A stretch of DNA of 64,000 bases from NCBI RefSeq assembly GCF_001719065.1, contig NZ_LWAF01000002.1, positions 124,001-188,000 on the forward strand. Reading direction: 5' to 3'. The translations under genes and the position numbers were made by a program. The stretch is from Fervidobacterium thailandense (lineage in GTDB: Bacteria > Thermotogota > Thermotogae > Thermotogales > Fervidobacteriaceae). Below are positions 36,145 to 45,118 of the stretch, piece after piece; positions within the stretch are counted from its first letter, which is position 1, and the number at the start of each line of letters is the position of its first letter. The notes under the pieces were generated by a model, which worked only from the letters and a program-made list of their open reading frames with translations, was not told the DNA's origin and did not search any database.

Positions 36145-37221
36145 ATGAGAAAACTGGGGATTTTACTTGCGGTCTTATTGTTCGGTATTTTCGTCTACGC
36201 TCAAGAAGTTGACGTTGAAGGTATCCTGAACAGGCTGGAGCTTCTCGAAGAGTACGCCAACATGATTTACGAGACGGTTGGAACTAAAGTTGGATACGAA
36301 GAGTTAGAGGGACTCATTTCCGATCTCGATGCAAGAATAAGCGAACTTGAAGTCTCTATACTCAACATTCAAAGTACGCTTGAAACAGGTCTTCCAGCCA
36401 TCAGGGACATGCTTTACGAACTTTCGGCAAATATAGCAGCTGTTGAAGAAAAGTCAGCAATGTACACAGACGTTCGTGTTGATTCCTTGAAAGAAGAGCT
36501 GGATAGACTTGCCGAAGAGCTCGCGTCATTGCAAACGCTTCTGGAAGACGTCAAGGTCACTCTGGATATTCACGATGGAGATATCTTAAAGATTTATGAA
36601 ACTCTTGGATCACTCTCCGAGGAACTAGCAGGGTTGCAGGAATCAGTAACCGCCCTTGTTTCTGTCACTGAAGATGTTGAATCAATGAAACTGAAGCTTG
36701 ATATGCACGATCAAGATATTGTAAACATATACGATAACCTTGCTATGAAAGCAAATCTTGAGAGTGTTGAAAATCTTGAAGCCTCTGTCACAGCACTTGA
36801 AGAAGCCGTTAATGGGCTCAGCGAAATCTTGACCGGACTCGCTGCACAAATAGGTGACACGGACTACTTGTTGAGGAAACAAATTGAAAACCTCGGTAAG
36901 AACCTCGAAAGTGGGTTGGCCGACAAGGCTTCCAAAGAAGAAGTTGAAGTCTTGAGAAATAGGCTCGAACTCCTAGAAGATTACGCAAGCATGATCTACG
37001 ACTTGGCTAATTCAAAACTTTCGATCAGCGACTTCGAGATCTTCAGAGAAGAAGTCGAAAAAACGTTCTCTGAGCTCAGGAAAACAACCACAGAAAAAGA
37101 CCAAGCACTCGAAGCGAGGATAAAAGCCACAAACGAACTCGCCGAGCAAGCAAAATCTTTGGCTATTACAGGAATTGTACTTGGTATTGCAGGGATTATC
37201 ATTTCTCTATTCATCAAGTGA
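36145..37221 (+). CDS. Secreted coiled-coil protein with C-terminal anchor, SLH-less Omp-alpha paralogue
   Basis: The 358-residue protein has a signal peptide (MRKLGILLAVLLFGIFVYAQ), a coiled coil from about 25 to 330 and a hydrophobic C-terminal helix (about 337-357). It shares distinctive rod segments with the Omp-alpha protein at 26361: STLxTGLPAIRDxxYxL (81-88 here, about 255-262 there), YxxxIYETxGTK, and an H-x-x-D-I-x-x-[IL]-Y motif that occurs twice here (LDIHDGDI, LDMHDQDI) and once there (LELHESDI). There is no SLH domain. An internal duplication links NRLELLEEYANMIY (29-42) with NRLELLEDYASMIY (272-285). It is monocistronic with its own promoter and terminator. A sheath-spacer role is inferred. 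Confidence 0.8.
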   Translation: MRKLGILLAVLLFGIFVYAQEVDVEGILNRLELLEEYANMIYETVGTKVGYEELEGLISDLDARISELEVSILNIQSTLETGLPAIRDMLYELSANIAAVEEKSAMYTDVRVDSLKEELDRLAEELASLQTLLEDVKVTLDIHDGDILKIYETLGSLSEELAGLQESVTALVSVTEDVESMKLKLDMHDQDIVNIYDNLAMKANLESVENLEASVTALEEAVNGLSEILTGLAAQIGDTDYLLRKQIENLGKNLESGLADKASKEEVEVLRNRLELLEDYASMIYDLANSKLSISDFEIFREEVEKTFSELRKTTTEKDQALEARIKATNELAEQAKSLAITGIVLGIAGIIISLFIK

Positions 37222-37246
37222 TAATTCAAAAAGCAGCGGTAACTGA

Positions 37247-37279
37247 AAGCGGGTGGGTATTCCACCCGCTTTTTCTTTG
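37247..37279 (+). terminator. Rho-independent terminator of the coiled-coil gene
   Basis: Ten-base arms AAGCGGGTGG (37247-37256) and CCACCCGCTT (37262-37271) with a 5-base loop, followed by a T-rich run; 25 bases past the stop. Confidence 0.92.
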
Positions 37280-37350
37280 TTGTAGTAATGGTATAATTGA
37301 CTTTGAGTGTGGACATCCAACATTAAGGATAAAGGAAGGTGCGTAGTTCC

Positions 37351-38928
37351 GTGCGCGAGATTTTAACACTATTAAAGTTCATCGGGTTTTACTCGAGTTA
37401 TCAATCAAAGATCCGGAAAAAACAGCCGAGTCGTTCAAGTCGAGCGATAAGTCAGATTCTCACAGCTCTAATAGGTGTTTTGCCTGCTGGAGTTTTTGTG
37501 TACTGGACGAATTTTAAGCTCTTCAGCTCTCTGCGAAACCTACCTCAGAGCTTGTCTCAGCAGGTTGGTAGTATGTTCTTGAACTTTTCGCTGACGATCT
37601 TTTCCATTTTTTACATGGTTGGCTTCATCGGGAACGCTATGTACGGTCTTGCACGTAACGAAGAGACCGAATACCTCTTGACCTTACCCATAGATAGACG
37701 TTCACTTGCTCTCTACAACATCTTAGTCTCAACAAATAGCCAGTTCTACACGTTGGCTTTCCTTTTGGGTGCGATCCTCGGGTACACCGTTGGGTTGGGA
37801 CTGAACATTCCGATTCAAGTTCTTAAAGTTCTTCTTCACGTGTACTTTCTTACATCGCTCTCATCCCTCATCGCACTTTTGTTGGGAGGCATGGTGTCGA
37901 AGGAGTTCGTACGAAAACTTAACGTTTTGCTCACACTGGCACTGATCTTTTTCTACTTCGGGGTCTCCTACCTGTACGATGCGCAGTTTTCGGGGCTCAA
38001 GGTTCGCGATGCCAACATCGAACGTTTCGCACGATGGTTCCTATTCGTAAATACCGATTACAATTTTCTCAGTTGGACCTTCTCTTCAAAAACCACGTTG
38101 CTCCTCGGAAGTGTGTTGATATCAATCCTGGCAAGTATCGCGTTTTTTTTGCTTTCTCCCAAGCTGGCGTTTGAACCCGTAGTGAGAAAGGGCGTTCAAC
38201 ATTTCAAAGACTTGACTATGGACCTGGCAAAAATTGCCAAAAACCGTAGACCTCGAACGAGAGGCTCAAACGCTGTGTTTTGGAAGGACTGGAAATTGCT
38301 CCAGAGAAACGAGCAGTTTTTATTCCTCATTTTGTATCCCCTGGGTTTTGGTATCTTCATGGTTCTCGTCTCGGCCGGTTCGGCACGTTACTTGAGCTTG
38401 CCGTTTATTGGCGTGTCCGTCTTCTACTGTGCCATCGAGGCTGGTATCCTGCTTTCGAGGGAAACCTCCCAAAAAGATTTTGCTCTCACACTACCGGTGA
38501 GGCTTTCAAGTCTGTTCTTCCCCAAATTGTTCATCCCTGTCCTCCTCAACGTCGGGCTTTTCTTCGTAATCTTGATGTTCTCGTACGCACTCAACCGTCT
38601 CGACAAGTTCGTCTTGATACTTGCTCCAATACATCTACTACTCCTTACTCTGAGTTCGCTCGTGGGCGCGTACTTCAGTTTAAAAAGGCCTGGGAAAGGT
38701 AAGAATCAACCTTTCGATGCTGTTGCCGTTTTCATAGTTCAGGGTATAACGTTCGGTCTTGCCATTTCCATGCTGATGCCAGCGAGCGTGCTCACATACG
38801 CTAAGGGACTCAGCCCTCTCGAGATTCTGATCCACCGGACGATTTTATTCTCGGGTATCGTGAGCTCCCTGGTTCTCCTCGTGCTGTTTGCCAGAAAGCT
38901 TGCGAAATTGATAAGTGGCATCAAGTAA
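37351..38928 (+). CDS. Polytopic membrane protein, ABC-2-type exporter permease-like
   Basis: The product is about 525 residues with some 12 hydrophobic segments and no soluble domain. Patterns such as GLARNEETEYLLTLPIDRRSLALYNIL and, in the second half, ETSQKDFALTLPVRLSSLFFPKLF recall the paired 'RNEE..LL.LP' and 'K..P' elements of large ABC-2-type permeases, which suggests two homologous halves. No ATPase gene is adjacent. GTG 37351 or GTG 37339 could be the start after AAGGAAGG. The gene sits alone between a terminator and the DUF47-PiT pair. Substrate is unknown. Confidence 0.6.
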   Translation: MREILTLLKFIGFYSSYQSKIRKKQPSRSSRAISQILTALIGVLPAGVFVYWTNFKLFSSLRNLPQSLSQQVGSMFLNFSLTIFSIFYMVGFIGNAMYGLARNEETEYLLTLPIDRRSLALYNILVSTNSQFYTLAFLLGAILGYTVGLGLNIPIQVLKVLLHVYFLTSLSSLIALLLGGMVSKEFVRKLNVLLTLALIFFYFGVSYLYDAQFSGLKVRDANIERFARWFLFVNTDYNFLSWTFSSKTTLLLGSVLISILASIAFFLLSPKLAFEPVVRKGVQHFKDLTMDLAKIAKNRRPRTRGSNAVFWKDWKLLQRNEQFLFLILYPLGFGIFMVLVSAGSARYLSLPFIGVSVFYCAIEAGILLSRETSQKDFALTLPVRLSSLFFPKLFIPVLLNVGLFFVILMFSYALNRLDKFVLILAPIHLLLLTLSSLVGAYFSLKRPGKGKNQPFDAVAVFIVQGITFGLAISMLMPASVLTYAKGLSPLEILIHRTILFSGIVSSLVLLVLFARKLAKLISGIK

Positions 38929-39037
38929 AGCAAGTAAGAGATGCTTCAAAGTCACCGACTTTTGTGGTACGATTGACTTGTCAGAGAGATTTCCGAAAAT
39001 TTCGGTGGAAAAGATTCGTGGCGGAGGGACGAAAAGG

Positions 39038-39712
39038 ATGGCAAACATATTTCAAAAACTCATACCTTATAAATCCCCGATCCAGCTTCTTGTGGAACAC
39101 GCTCAGCTCTGTGTTCGGGCTGGAGAGCTGATGGAACAAGCTGTCAAGGACTATTTCACAAGCAGAGAGATATCGGGAATCTCAAAATTGATCGACGAGT
39201 TAGAGGACGAAGCGGATGCTATAAAACTCAAGCTTAGGGAAATTTATTCAAAGTTGAAGTGGACCTACTTCAACAAGAACGATTTTCTTGATTTACTCCA
39301 CAACATCGATTCGATAATTGATCTCACTGACGATGTGCTCAAGATGTTAACTATGAACAGTGTGGAAGACACGCCCGAGGATGTGAAAAAAGACGTGGTG
39401 AAGCTTGCGGAGTTAGTTAGGTTGAGCATCAAGCACATGTACGACAGTGTCGAGGAGTTGAAAACCCTGATCGAGTCAGCCTTTTCTCCTCGAGAGGTTA
39501 GGAAAGAGGATGAACAAGCGCAGGTCGTCGAGAGGGAAGAACACTCGAGTGACCTTTTGGGAATCGACATTGGTAAGCGGTTGTTCAGTTTGAAGAATCG
39601 TATGAACGCTGTGGATATAATGTTCCTCAACAGCGTCGTCATACTCCTGATGAGGATTGAAGACCGTGCGAAAAATGTTGTGGAAAAGGTCAGGTTGATA
39701 TCTCACAGTTGA
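39038..39712 (+). CDS. DUF47/PhoU-like phosphate transport accessory protein
   Basis: The 224-residue all-helical protein begins with a short lead-in (MANIFQKLIPYKSPIQ) and has the DUF47 pattern (ELEDEADAIKLKLREIYSKLKWTYFNKNDFLDLLHNIDSIID), a distant PhoU relative. Such proteins accompany and regulate PiT-type phosphate permeases. It lies 34 bases upstream of the PiT gene. ATG 39038 follows GGCGGAGGG; the frame is open upstream into the preceding gene without similarity. Confidence 0.88.
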   Translation: MANIFQKLIPYKSPIQLLVEHAQLCVRAGELMEQAVKDYFTSREISGISKLIDELEDEADAIKLKLREIYSKLKWTYFNKNDFLDLLHNIDSIIDLTDDVLKMLTMNSVEDTPEDVKKDVVKLAELVRLSIKHMYDSVEELKTLIESAFSPREVRKEDEQAQVVEREEHSSDLLGIDIGKRLFSLKNRMNAVDIMFLNSVVILLMRIEDRAKNVVEKVRLISHS

Positions 39713-39746
39713 GGATGTTCATCTGACCAACGGGGAGGGCTTGAGA

Positions 39747-40964
39747 GTGTTAACAGCTATCGCGATCCTGACGGGTGTCTTCATGGCTTTCGCAATTGGT
39801 GCGAATGATGTTGCCAACGGTATGGCCACCGCAGTGGGAGCCCGTGCAATAACTGTAAGGCAAGCGGCGCTGATCGCCGCGTTTCTGGAGTTCTTGGGTG
39901 CGGTGATGTTCGGTGCAACCGTGACCAAAACCATAGCCAGCGGGATCGTTTCGATAGATCACATCCAGGATCCAAACAAGGTTATCATAGGTGCGATCTC
40001 GGCCCTCGTTGCCGCCACTGCGTGGGTGCTATTGGCTACGTACTACGCGATGCCGGTGTCCACGACACACTCGATAATCGGAGGAATGGTAGGATTTGGA
40101 CTCGTGAGCGGTGGTGCAAGGGTCATCTATTGGGACAAGTTGTGGAAGATAGTGCTTTCATGGTTCGTGTCACCAGTGGTCGGAGGCGTATTATCTTTCA
40201 TCGTTTTTAAAATCCTTGCGTGGACAATGCTACACAGGGAGCATCCACTTAAGGCCGCAAAAAAAGTGGCACCGTTGATGATTGGTTTCACGTTTTTCTT
40301 GATATCCTTCCTTTTCTCACTCAAGACGTTGAAAAAGGGTTACGCCGAATCGATGAGGTACGGTTTGATATTCTTTTTCGTTGTGACATTAGTATCGTGG
40401 CTCCTGGTCAGGAGATTCTCAACCTCGGATAAGGTCAATGATGAGTACAATGCCGTGGAGCAAATATTCAGGCGTGTCCAAGTATTGACATCGGCTTACG
40501 TATGTTTCTCGCACGGTGCGAATGACGTTGCAAACGCAGTTGGACCCGTCGCGCTGATAATGTTGATAAACAGGACGCACTCGACGAGTGTGGGAAGTGT
40601 TGAAATACCGAAATTCGTGTTGTTCCTGGGTGGTTTGGGAATTGCTCTTGGCGTGCTACTTTACGGGTACAAGGTTATGCAAACAATAGGTCACGATATC
40701 ACCGAACTTAACAACACGAGGGGCTTTTCGATAGATTTCGGAACGGCAACGACCGTGCTGCTTTCATCAATCTTCGGATTTCCGATAAGCACAACGCACA
40801 CAGTTGTGGGAGCGGTTACCGGTGTTGGATTGGCAAGAGGTATCGAGGTCGTTAACATCGACGTGCTGAAAGATATACTGATTTCGTGGTTCGTTACCGT
40901 GCCGTTCTCCGCTGGTGCGAGTGCGTTGACGTATCTTGCGCTAACAAGTATGATGCACTTTTGA
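39747..40964 (+). CDS. pit: PiT-family inorganic phosphate permease
   Basis: The 405-residue membrane protein has about ten helices in two inverted halves. The PiT signatures GANDVANGMATAVGARAIT (near the N-terminus) and GANDVANAVGPVALI (second half) are both intact, as are the STTHSIIGG and STTHTVVGA motifs. It imports phosphate with H+ or Na+. GTG 39747 is 7 bases after GGGGAGGG; TTG 39741 is an alternative. The partner DUF47 gene precedes it. Confidence 0.95.
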   Translation: MLTAIAILTGVFMAFAIGANDVANGMATAVGARAITVRQAALIAAFLEFLGAVMFGATVTKTIASGIVSIDHIQDPNKVIIGAISALVAATAWVLLATYYAMPVSTTHSIIGGMVGFGLVSGGARVIYWDKLWKIVLSWFVSPVVGGVLSFIVFKILAWTMLHREHPLKAAKKVAPLMIGFTFFLISFLFSLKTLKKGYAESMRYGLIFFFVVTLVSWLLVRRFSTSDKVNDEYNAVEQIFRRVQVLTSAYVCFSHGANDVANAVGPVALIMLINRTHSTSVGSVEIPKFVLFLGGLGIALGVLLYGYKVMQTIGHDITELNNTRGFSIDFGTATTVLLSSIFGFPISTTHTVVGAVTGVGLARGIEVVNIDVLKDILISWFVTVPFSAGASALTYLALTSMMHF

Positions 40965-41049
40965 ATCAGTCCGCACCGTACTCCGAGTTTGTGTTGAGCA
41001 TGCTTAACAAAATCAACCGTGCAACAGTAACGCGGGGGTTGGAAAGGTG

Positions 41050-42030
41050 ATGACTGTTCTCTTCCTGACACGTATGATAGATTACTTTGAGAAGCGTATA
41101 GAAGACCTCCGGGCCGAGTTTCCAAACGTGGCCTTCGTAGTTCCAAAGAACCGTGCGGAGGCGGAAGAACTTTTACCCAAAGCGGAAGCGGTTGTCACCG
41201 GTCACTTGACAGAAGAGCAGGTCCGGAAAGCGAGCAAGCTCCGGGTGATTTTCGTTCCGTGGGCCGGGGTGAACGCACTACCACTCGACGTGATCAAGCA
41301 AAGGGGGATAATAGTTTCAAACAACCACGGAAACGGCAAAATTGTTGCCGAACGTGCCATCGCGTTGGCACTGGCGGTGATGGGAAGAATCGTGGAGTTT
41401 CACAACGACCTGGCAAAGGGTATTTGGCACGGATACGAGGCTGGGGCTCGTAAGGAGGATTTTTGGTTTTCGTTGCAGAACAAGAAGGTCAGTATCCTCG
41501 GGCTCGGAACGATAGGGAAACACATCGCAAAGCTTTTGAAAGGTTTCGATTGTGAAATCATGGGTTACAAGAAAACGGTGGAACCTGTGGAACTGGTGGA
41601 CCATGTAACGAACAATCTCGAAGAGGCCATCGCGTTCGGTAAAGTGATTTTCGTTGCTCTACCGCTCACCTCCGAAACCAGGGGAATAATATCCTCGGAA
41701 ATACTAAGGACGATGCACGGCAAGTTTCTCATCAACGTTGGTCGTGGTGAGCTCATCGACGAGCGCGGTCTGTACGAAGCATTGCGCGATGGAATACTTG
41801 CCGGTGCAGGTATAGATACTTGGTACCTTTATCCTGAGGGAGAAGAAACTGTCAGACTACCTTCACGTTATCCGATCCACACACTCAAAAACGTCGTCAT
41901 CTCACCGCACGTTGGCGGTTTCACAATAGAAGGACAGATGGGTAGGATAGACGAGACCGTTGAGAATATAAGGCACTACCTTCTGACAGGGAGACCTTTG
42001 AACGTGGTTGATCTGGAACGTGAATACTGA
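41050..42030 (+). CDS. D-2-hydroxyacid dehydrogenase family protein
   Basis: The 326-residue NAD(P)-dependent oxidoreductase has the Rossmann motif VSILGLGTIGKHIAKLL, the substrate-binding loop NNHGNGKIVAERAIALAL, the catalytic region LINVGRGELIDERGL and the His of SPHVGG. The substrate (phosphoglycerate, glyoxylate, lactate or other) cannot be told from sequence alone. A GTG three bases earlier (41047) competes as start after GGAAAGG. It is 38 bases upstream of trmI, possibly one operon. Confidence 0.82.
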   Translation: MTVLFLTRMIDYFEKRIEDLRAEFPNVAFVVPKNRAEAEELLPKAEAVVTGHLTEEQVRKASKLRVIFVPWAGVNALPLDVIKQRGIIVSNNHGNGKIVAERAIALALAVMGRIVEFHNDLAKGIWHGYEAGARKEDFWFSLQNKKVSILGLGTIGKHIAKLLKGFDCEIMGYKKTVEPVELVDHVTNNLEEAIAFGKVIFVALPLTSETRGIISSEILRTMHGKFLINVGRGELIDERGLYEALRDGILAGAGIDTWYLYPEGEETVRLPSRYPIHTLKNVVISPHVGGFTIEGQMGRIDETVENIRHYLLTGRPLNVVDLEREY

Positions 42031-42068
42031 TCCACCTTGATGTTTGATCGATGAAGGAGTGATCCAGG

Positions 42069-42905
42069 TTGGTAAAAGATGGCGACAGGGTTTTACTTTA
42101 CGGTGAAGATGGTAGTAAGTTCATCGTTCGTGTTGTGGCCGGTGCGAAGAAGAGTACGCACCTTGGATTGATAGAGTTCGATAACTTAGTTGGCAAACGA
42201 TTTGGTGATACAATATCCATAGGAAAGACGGGAAAAACTTTCTACATTCTCCCGCCGACCTACGTGGATGATATCTTCTCGATGAAACGGAAAACGCAAA
42301 TAGTTTATCCAAAGGATTCGAGTTACATAATCATGAAACTGGATGTGAAGCCTGGTTCAAGAGTTATCGACACTGGAATAGGTAGTGGGGCGATGTGTGC
42401 AGCAATGGCCAGGCTTGTCGGGGAAACGGGAAAAGTGTACGCATACGAAAGAAGGGAAGAATTTTTGAAACTTGCACGGGCAAACTTAACCGAGTGGGGA
42501 CTCGTCGACAGGGTGGAATTCGTACTAAAAGATATTTCACTCGGTTTTGACCACACCGATGTGGACGCCTTGCTTCTTGACGTTCCGGATCCGGAGAATT
42601 ACGTCCGGCAGTGCTGGGAGGCACTAAAAGGTGGCGGAATTTTAGGCGTGATCTGTCCGACCACGAACCAAGTCTCCGCGGTGCTCGAGAAGATTTACGA
42701 ACTACCGTTCGTTGACGTCGAGGTTTGGGAGTCGTTGATGAGGCAGTACAAACCCGTACCCGCACGTCTGAGACCGGTGGATAGGATGGTAGCGCACACA
42801 ACTTACATGATCTTCGCACGACGCGTGAACGCAAAGTTCTCCTCGGAGCAGACCGGCACTCTGGAGAGCTCGGAAATTGACGCTTTGAATGTTGAGGAGG
42901 TGTGA
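42069..42905 (+). CDS. trmI: tRNA (adenine-58-N1)-methyltransferase
   Basis: The 278-residue enzyme makes m1A58 in the T loop of tRNAs, important for thermostability. The N-terminal beta domain is followed by the linker ILPPTYVDDIFSMKRKTQIVYPKDSSYI and a Rossmann SAM domain with motif I VIDTGIGSGAMCAAMARL; the catalytic Asp lies in LLLDVPDPENYV. The start is TTG at 42069 after AAGGAG. The stop overlaps the protease ATG by one base (TGATG), implying coupled translation. Confidence 0.93.
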   Translation: MVKDGDRVLLYGEDGSKFIVRVVAGAKKSTHLGLIEFDNLVGKRFGDTISIGKTGKTFYILPPTYVDDIFSMKRKTQIVYPKDSSYIIMKLDVKPGSRVIDTGIGSGAMCAAMARLVGETGKVYAYERREEFLKLARANLTEWGLVDRVEFVLKDISLGFDHTDVDALLLDVPDPENYVRQCWEALKGGGILGVICPTTNQVSAVLEKIYELPFVDVEVWESLMRQYKPVPARLRPVDRMVAHTTYMIFARRVNAKFSSEQTGTLESSEIDALNVEEV

Positions 42906-44119
42906 TGATGAAGAACGTTTTAAAAGGTATATTTTCCTACGTTTTTGTCACCGCGGTGGTGATAATCTCCAGCTTAGTTCTGTCCGGAGCATCCGACACG
43001 CAACTCATTAATTACTTGCAACCCATCTACGAAGCACTTTACCGCATCAACAACGATTACTACGATATAAAGAACGTTAAGTTCGATAATCTGATCGATT
43101 CGGCAATCGACGGCCTTGTCAAAGGTCTTGGTGACGATTTCAGTTACTACTATCCAGCCTCGAGACAACAAGAACAGATTATAGAAATGGAAGGCCAGTA
43201 TGGAGGATTGGGTATCGAGGTTACATACGACAGCGAAAACCGCGCGGTAAAGGTCATCAGCCCCATGTACGGAACACCGGCTTGGAGGGCTGGATTGCAA
43301 GCCGGTGATTTGATCATCGGTATTGACGATCAACCTGTAAGCGAAATGGAGTACATGGAAGCGATAAATAAGATGCGCGGCAAACCAGGCACGGAAGTGA
43401 AGTTGACTATAAAGAGGGGCAAGGAAATCTTCGAAGTAAAGATCATTCGTGAGATTATCCAGATCATTCCGGTAAAATCCGGGACAACAATCTACGACGG
43501 CAAGAAGATAGGATACATTCTCATCACGAAGTTCAACGAACCGGTTCCAGCCGAGCTCCAGAAAGCGCTCAGAAAACTTTACGACCAGAAGATCGATGCT
43601 TTACTCATCGATTTGAGGAATAACCCCGGTGGCTTGCTCAACATCGTTGTCGAGGTCGCAAATTACTTCTTGGAACCTGGTCGGATTATCGTTTCGGTTA
43701 AGGACAGGAACGGTAGGATCACGGATAAGTACGTCAGCCGTGGTAGTAACTATCCGAACGTACCCCTTGCGGTGCTGATAAACAATGGCTCAGCTTCCGC
43801 TTCTGAAATCTTAGCGGCGGCACTCAAGGACAACAAACGCGCGATCTTGGTTGGCCAAAGGACCTTCGGAAAAGGTTCGGTGCAACGGGGATTTCCGTTG
43901 AGCAACGGAGGAACACTTTACCTGACGGTCGCACATTACATCACACCGGCTGGGAAGGATATTCATAAGGTGGGAATTGAGCCGGATGTTGTAGTCCAAG
44001 AGGCTACGTCAACGGAAAGAAAGATTGACGCTCAGAAGTACACACTCAGCGAAATAGAAGTTGATTTGAATGATCCCGTTGTGAAGACGGCCATAGAAAA
44101 ACTTTTAAAGCTGAGATAG
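42905..44119 (+). CDS. ctpA: Carboxyl-terminal processing protease (S41)
   Basis: The 404-residue protein has an N-terminal signal anchor (about 8-28), a PDZ domain (about 95-175, GGLGIEVTYD...GLQAGDLIIGIDD) and the S41 peptidase core with nucleophile Ser in NNGSASASEILAAAL and Lys in GQRTFGKGSVQRG. It trims C-termini of exported proteins. It follows trmI with a one-base overlap and GAGGAGGT upstream. Downstream lie two unknown membrane proteins and an RND exporter. Confidence 0.93.
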   Translation: MMKNVLKGIFSYVFVTAVVIISSLVLSGASDTQLINYLQPIYEALYRINNDYYDIKNVKFDNLIDSAIDGLVKGLGDDFSYYYPASRQQEQIIEMEGQYGGLGIEVTYDSENRAVKVISPMYGTPAWRAGLQAGDLIIGIDDQPVSEMEYMEAINKMRGKPGTEVKLTIKRGKEIFEVKIIREIIQIIPVKSGTTIYDGKKIGYILITKFNEPVPAELQKALRKLYDQKIDALLIDLRNNPGGLLNIVVEVANYFLEPGRIIVSVKDRNGRITDKYVSRGSNYPNVPLAVLINNGSASASEILAAALKDNKRAILVGQRTFGKGSVQRGFPLSNGGTLYLTVAHYITPAGKDIHKVGIEPDVVVQEATSTERKIDAQKYTLSEIEVDLNDPVVKTAIEKLLKLR

Positions 44120-44156
44120 ACCAAACGTTCGGACGACAGTAAGTTTTCAGAGGAAT

Positions 44157-44693
44157 ATGAAGTTCGAATTTTACGCTCTTATCGTCTTTTTCACCACCCT
44201 GGTCATCTTTCTCGTTACAACGCACATCGAAACGCGTCCAAGGGTGGAGGAGGTTTTGCCTTCTCCACTCGTTTTTACGAGTAATCCATTTTCCGAACAC
44301 GTCTTTACAATGGTCAACCAGATGAACAAACAACTCCTACTTTTGGAGTACAACATCAGAACTCCCGCCGAATTCAGGGATGTTCGGGAACTGGAGGATT
44401 TGTACAACGTCATTGACGATCCGAGAGCGGCAAAGAACCTGAGTAAACGCATTTTGGTAACGTGGTGGGGAAACGCGTTAGTAGGAGCATGTTTCAGCGT
44501 GAAGCACATCACCGTTTGCTGGAGACCCACGGTCGAGATTACAACGGAAACCAACGGAACCAGTGACTTTGGAAGTGCGCTTTTATCGGCACTCTCCGGT
44601 ACTTCGGAGCGGTGTAGAATCGGTAATTGGGACGTCGAGATCGCGAAGCTGATCGCGGAAAGGTACGCAGTGCTCCTTCGTATGAAACATTGA
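44157..44693 (+). CDS. Unknown protein with one N-terminal membrane helix
   Basis: The 178-residue protein begins with a membrane segment (about 5-22) and then a mixed soluble domain outside. It contains a stretch SVKHITVCWRPTVEITTETNG and three scattered Cys. No family is recognised. A GAGGA site precedes the ATG by 3-4 bases. It lies 37 bases after ctpA and 20 before another unknown membrane protein, so it belongs to the ctpA-RND-GT4 string and may act in envelope biogenesis; that is inference. Confidence 0.7.
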   Translation: MKFEFYALIVFFTTLVIFLVTTHIETRPRVEEVLPSPLVFTSNPFSEHVFTMVNQMNKQLLLLEYNIRTPAEFRDVRELEDLYNVIDDPRAAKNLSKRILVTWWGNALVGACFSVKHITVCWRPTVEITTETNGTSDFGSALLSALSGTSERCRIGNWDVEIAKLIAERYAVLLRMKH

Positions 44694-44713
44694 GTTTTGG
44701 GAGATGATGTGTC

Positions 44714-45118
44714 TTGAAGAGAAGAATCGTTACCTACATGGTTAATTCGATAATTTCGTTGCTGTTGCTTGTTATTTTGTATACCTGGTCTGCGTACAAA
44801 CTTCATCTTGCAACGTTCCTTGTGGATAGGGAAATATTCAACTTCTTCATCCTTTACGTCCCAGTTTTGCTGTTCTTTTCACTACTTTTTCTCAGCTTGG
44901 AGGATACTTTTAATGAGGTCAAGAGACTCATCTGGTACTCGTTTGTGCCGGTTGTGGCCTTCCAAATCGGTTGGTACGGTCTATCTTTTAACCTGGCATT
45001 TCCCATATGCTATGCGTTGTCGAACGTTTTGATTAAGCCAAACTTCAAAGCTCGGGTACCACTTATCGTCTTCAACGGCGTGGCGATTCTGATCTTAGTC
45101 TTTTGGAGGTCGATGTAG
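44714..45118 (+). CDS. Unknown small polytopic membrane protein
   Basis: The 134-residue protein is mostly hydrophobic with four to five predicted membrane helices and a short central charged loop (SLEDTFNEVKRLIW). The start is TTG at 44714. The stop abuts the RND exporter start without a gap, so translation is probably coupled. No family is recognised. It resembles in size and topology the accessory membrane proteins of transporter or lipid loci; no function can be assigned. Confidence 0.65.
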   Translation: MKRRIVTYMVNSIISLLLLVILYTWSAYKLHLATFLVDREIFNFFILYVPVLLFFSLLFLSLEDTFNEVKRLIWYSFVPVVAFQIGWYGLSFNLAFPICYALSNVLIKPNFKARVPLIVFNGVAILILVFWRSM

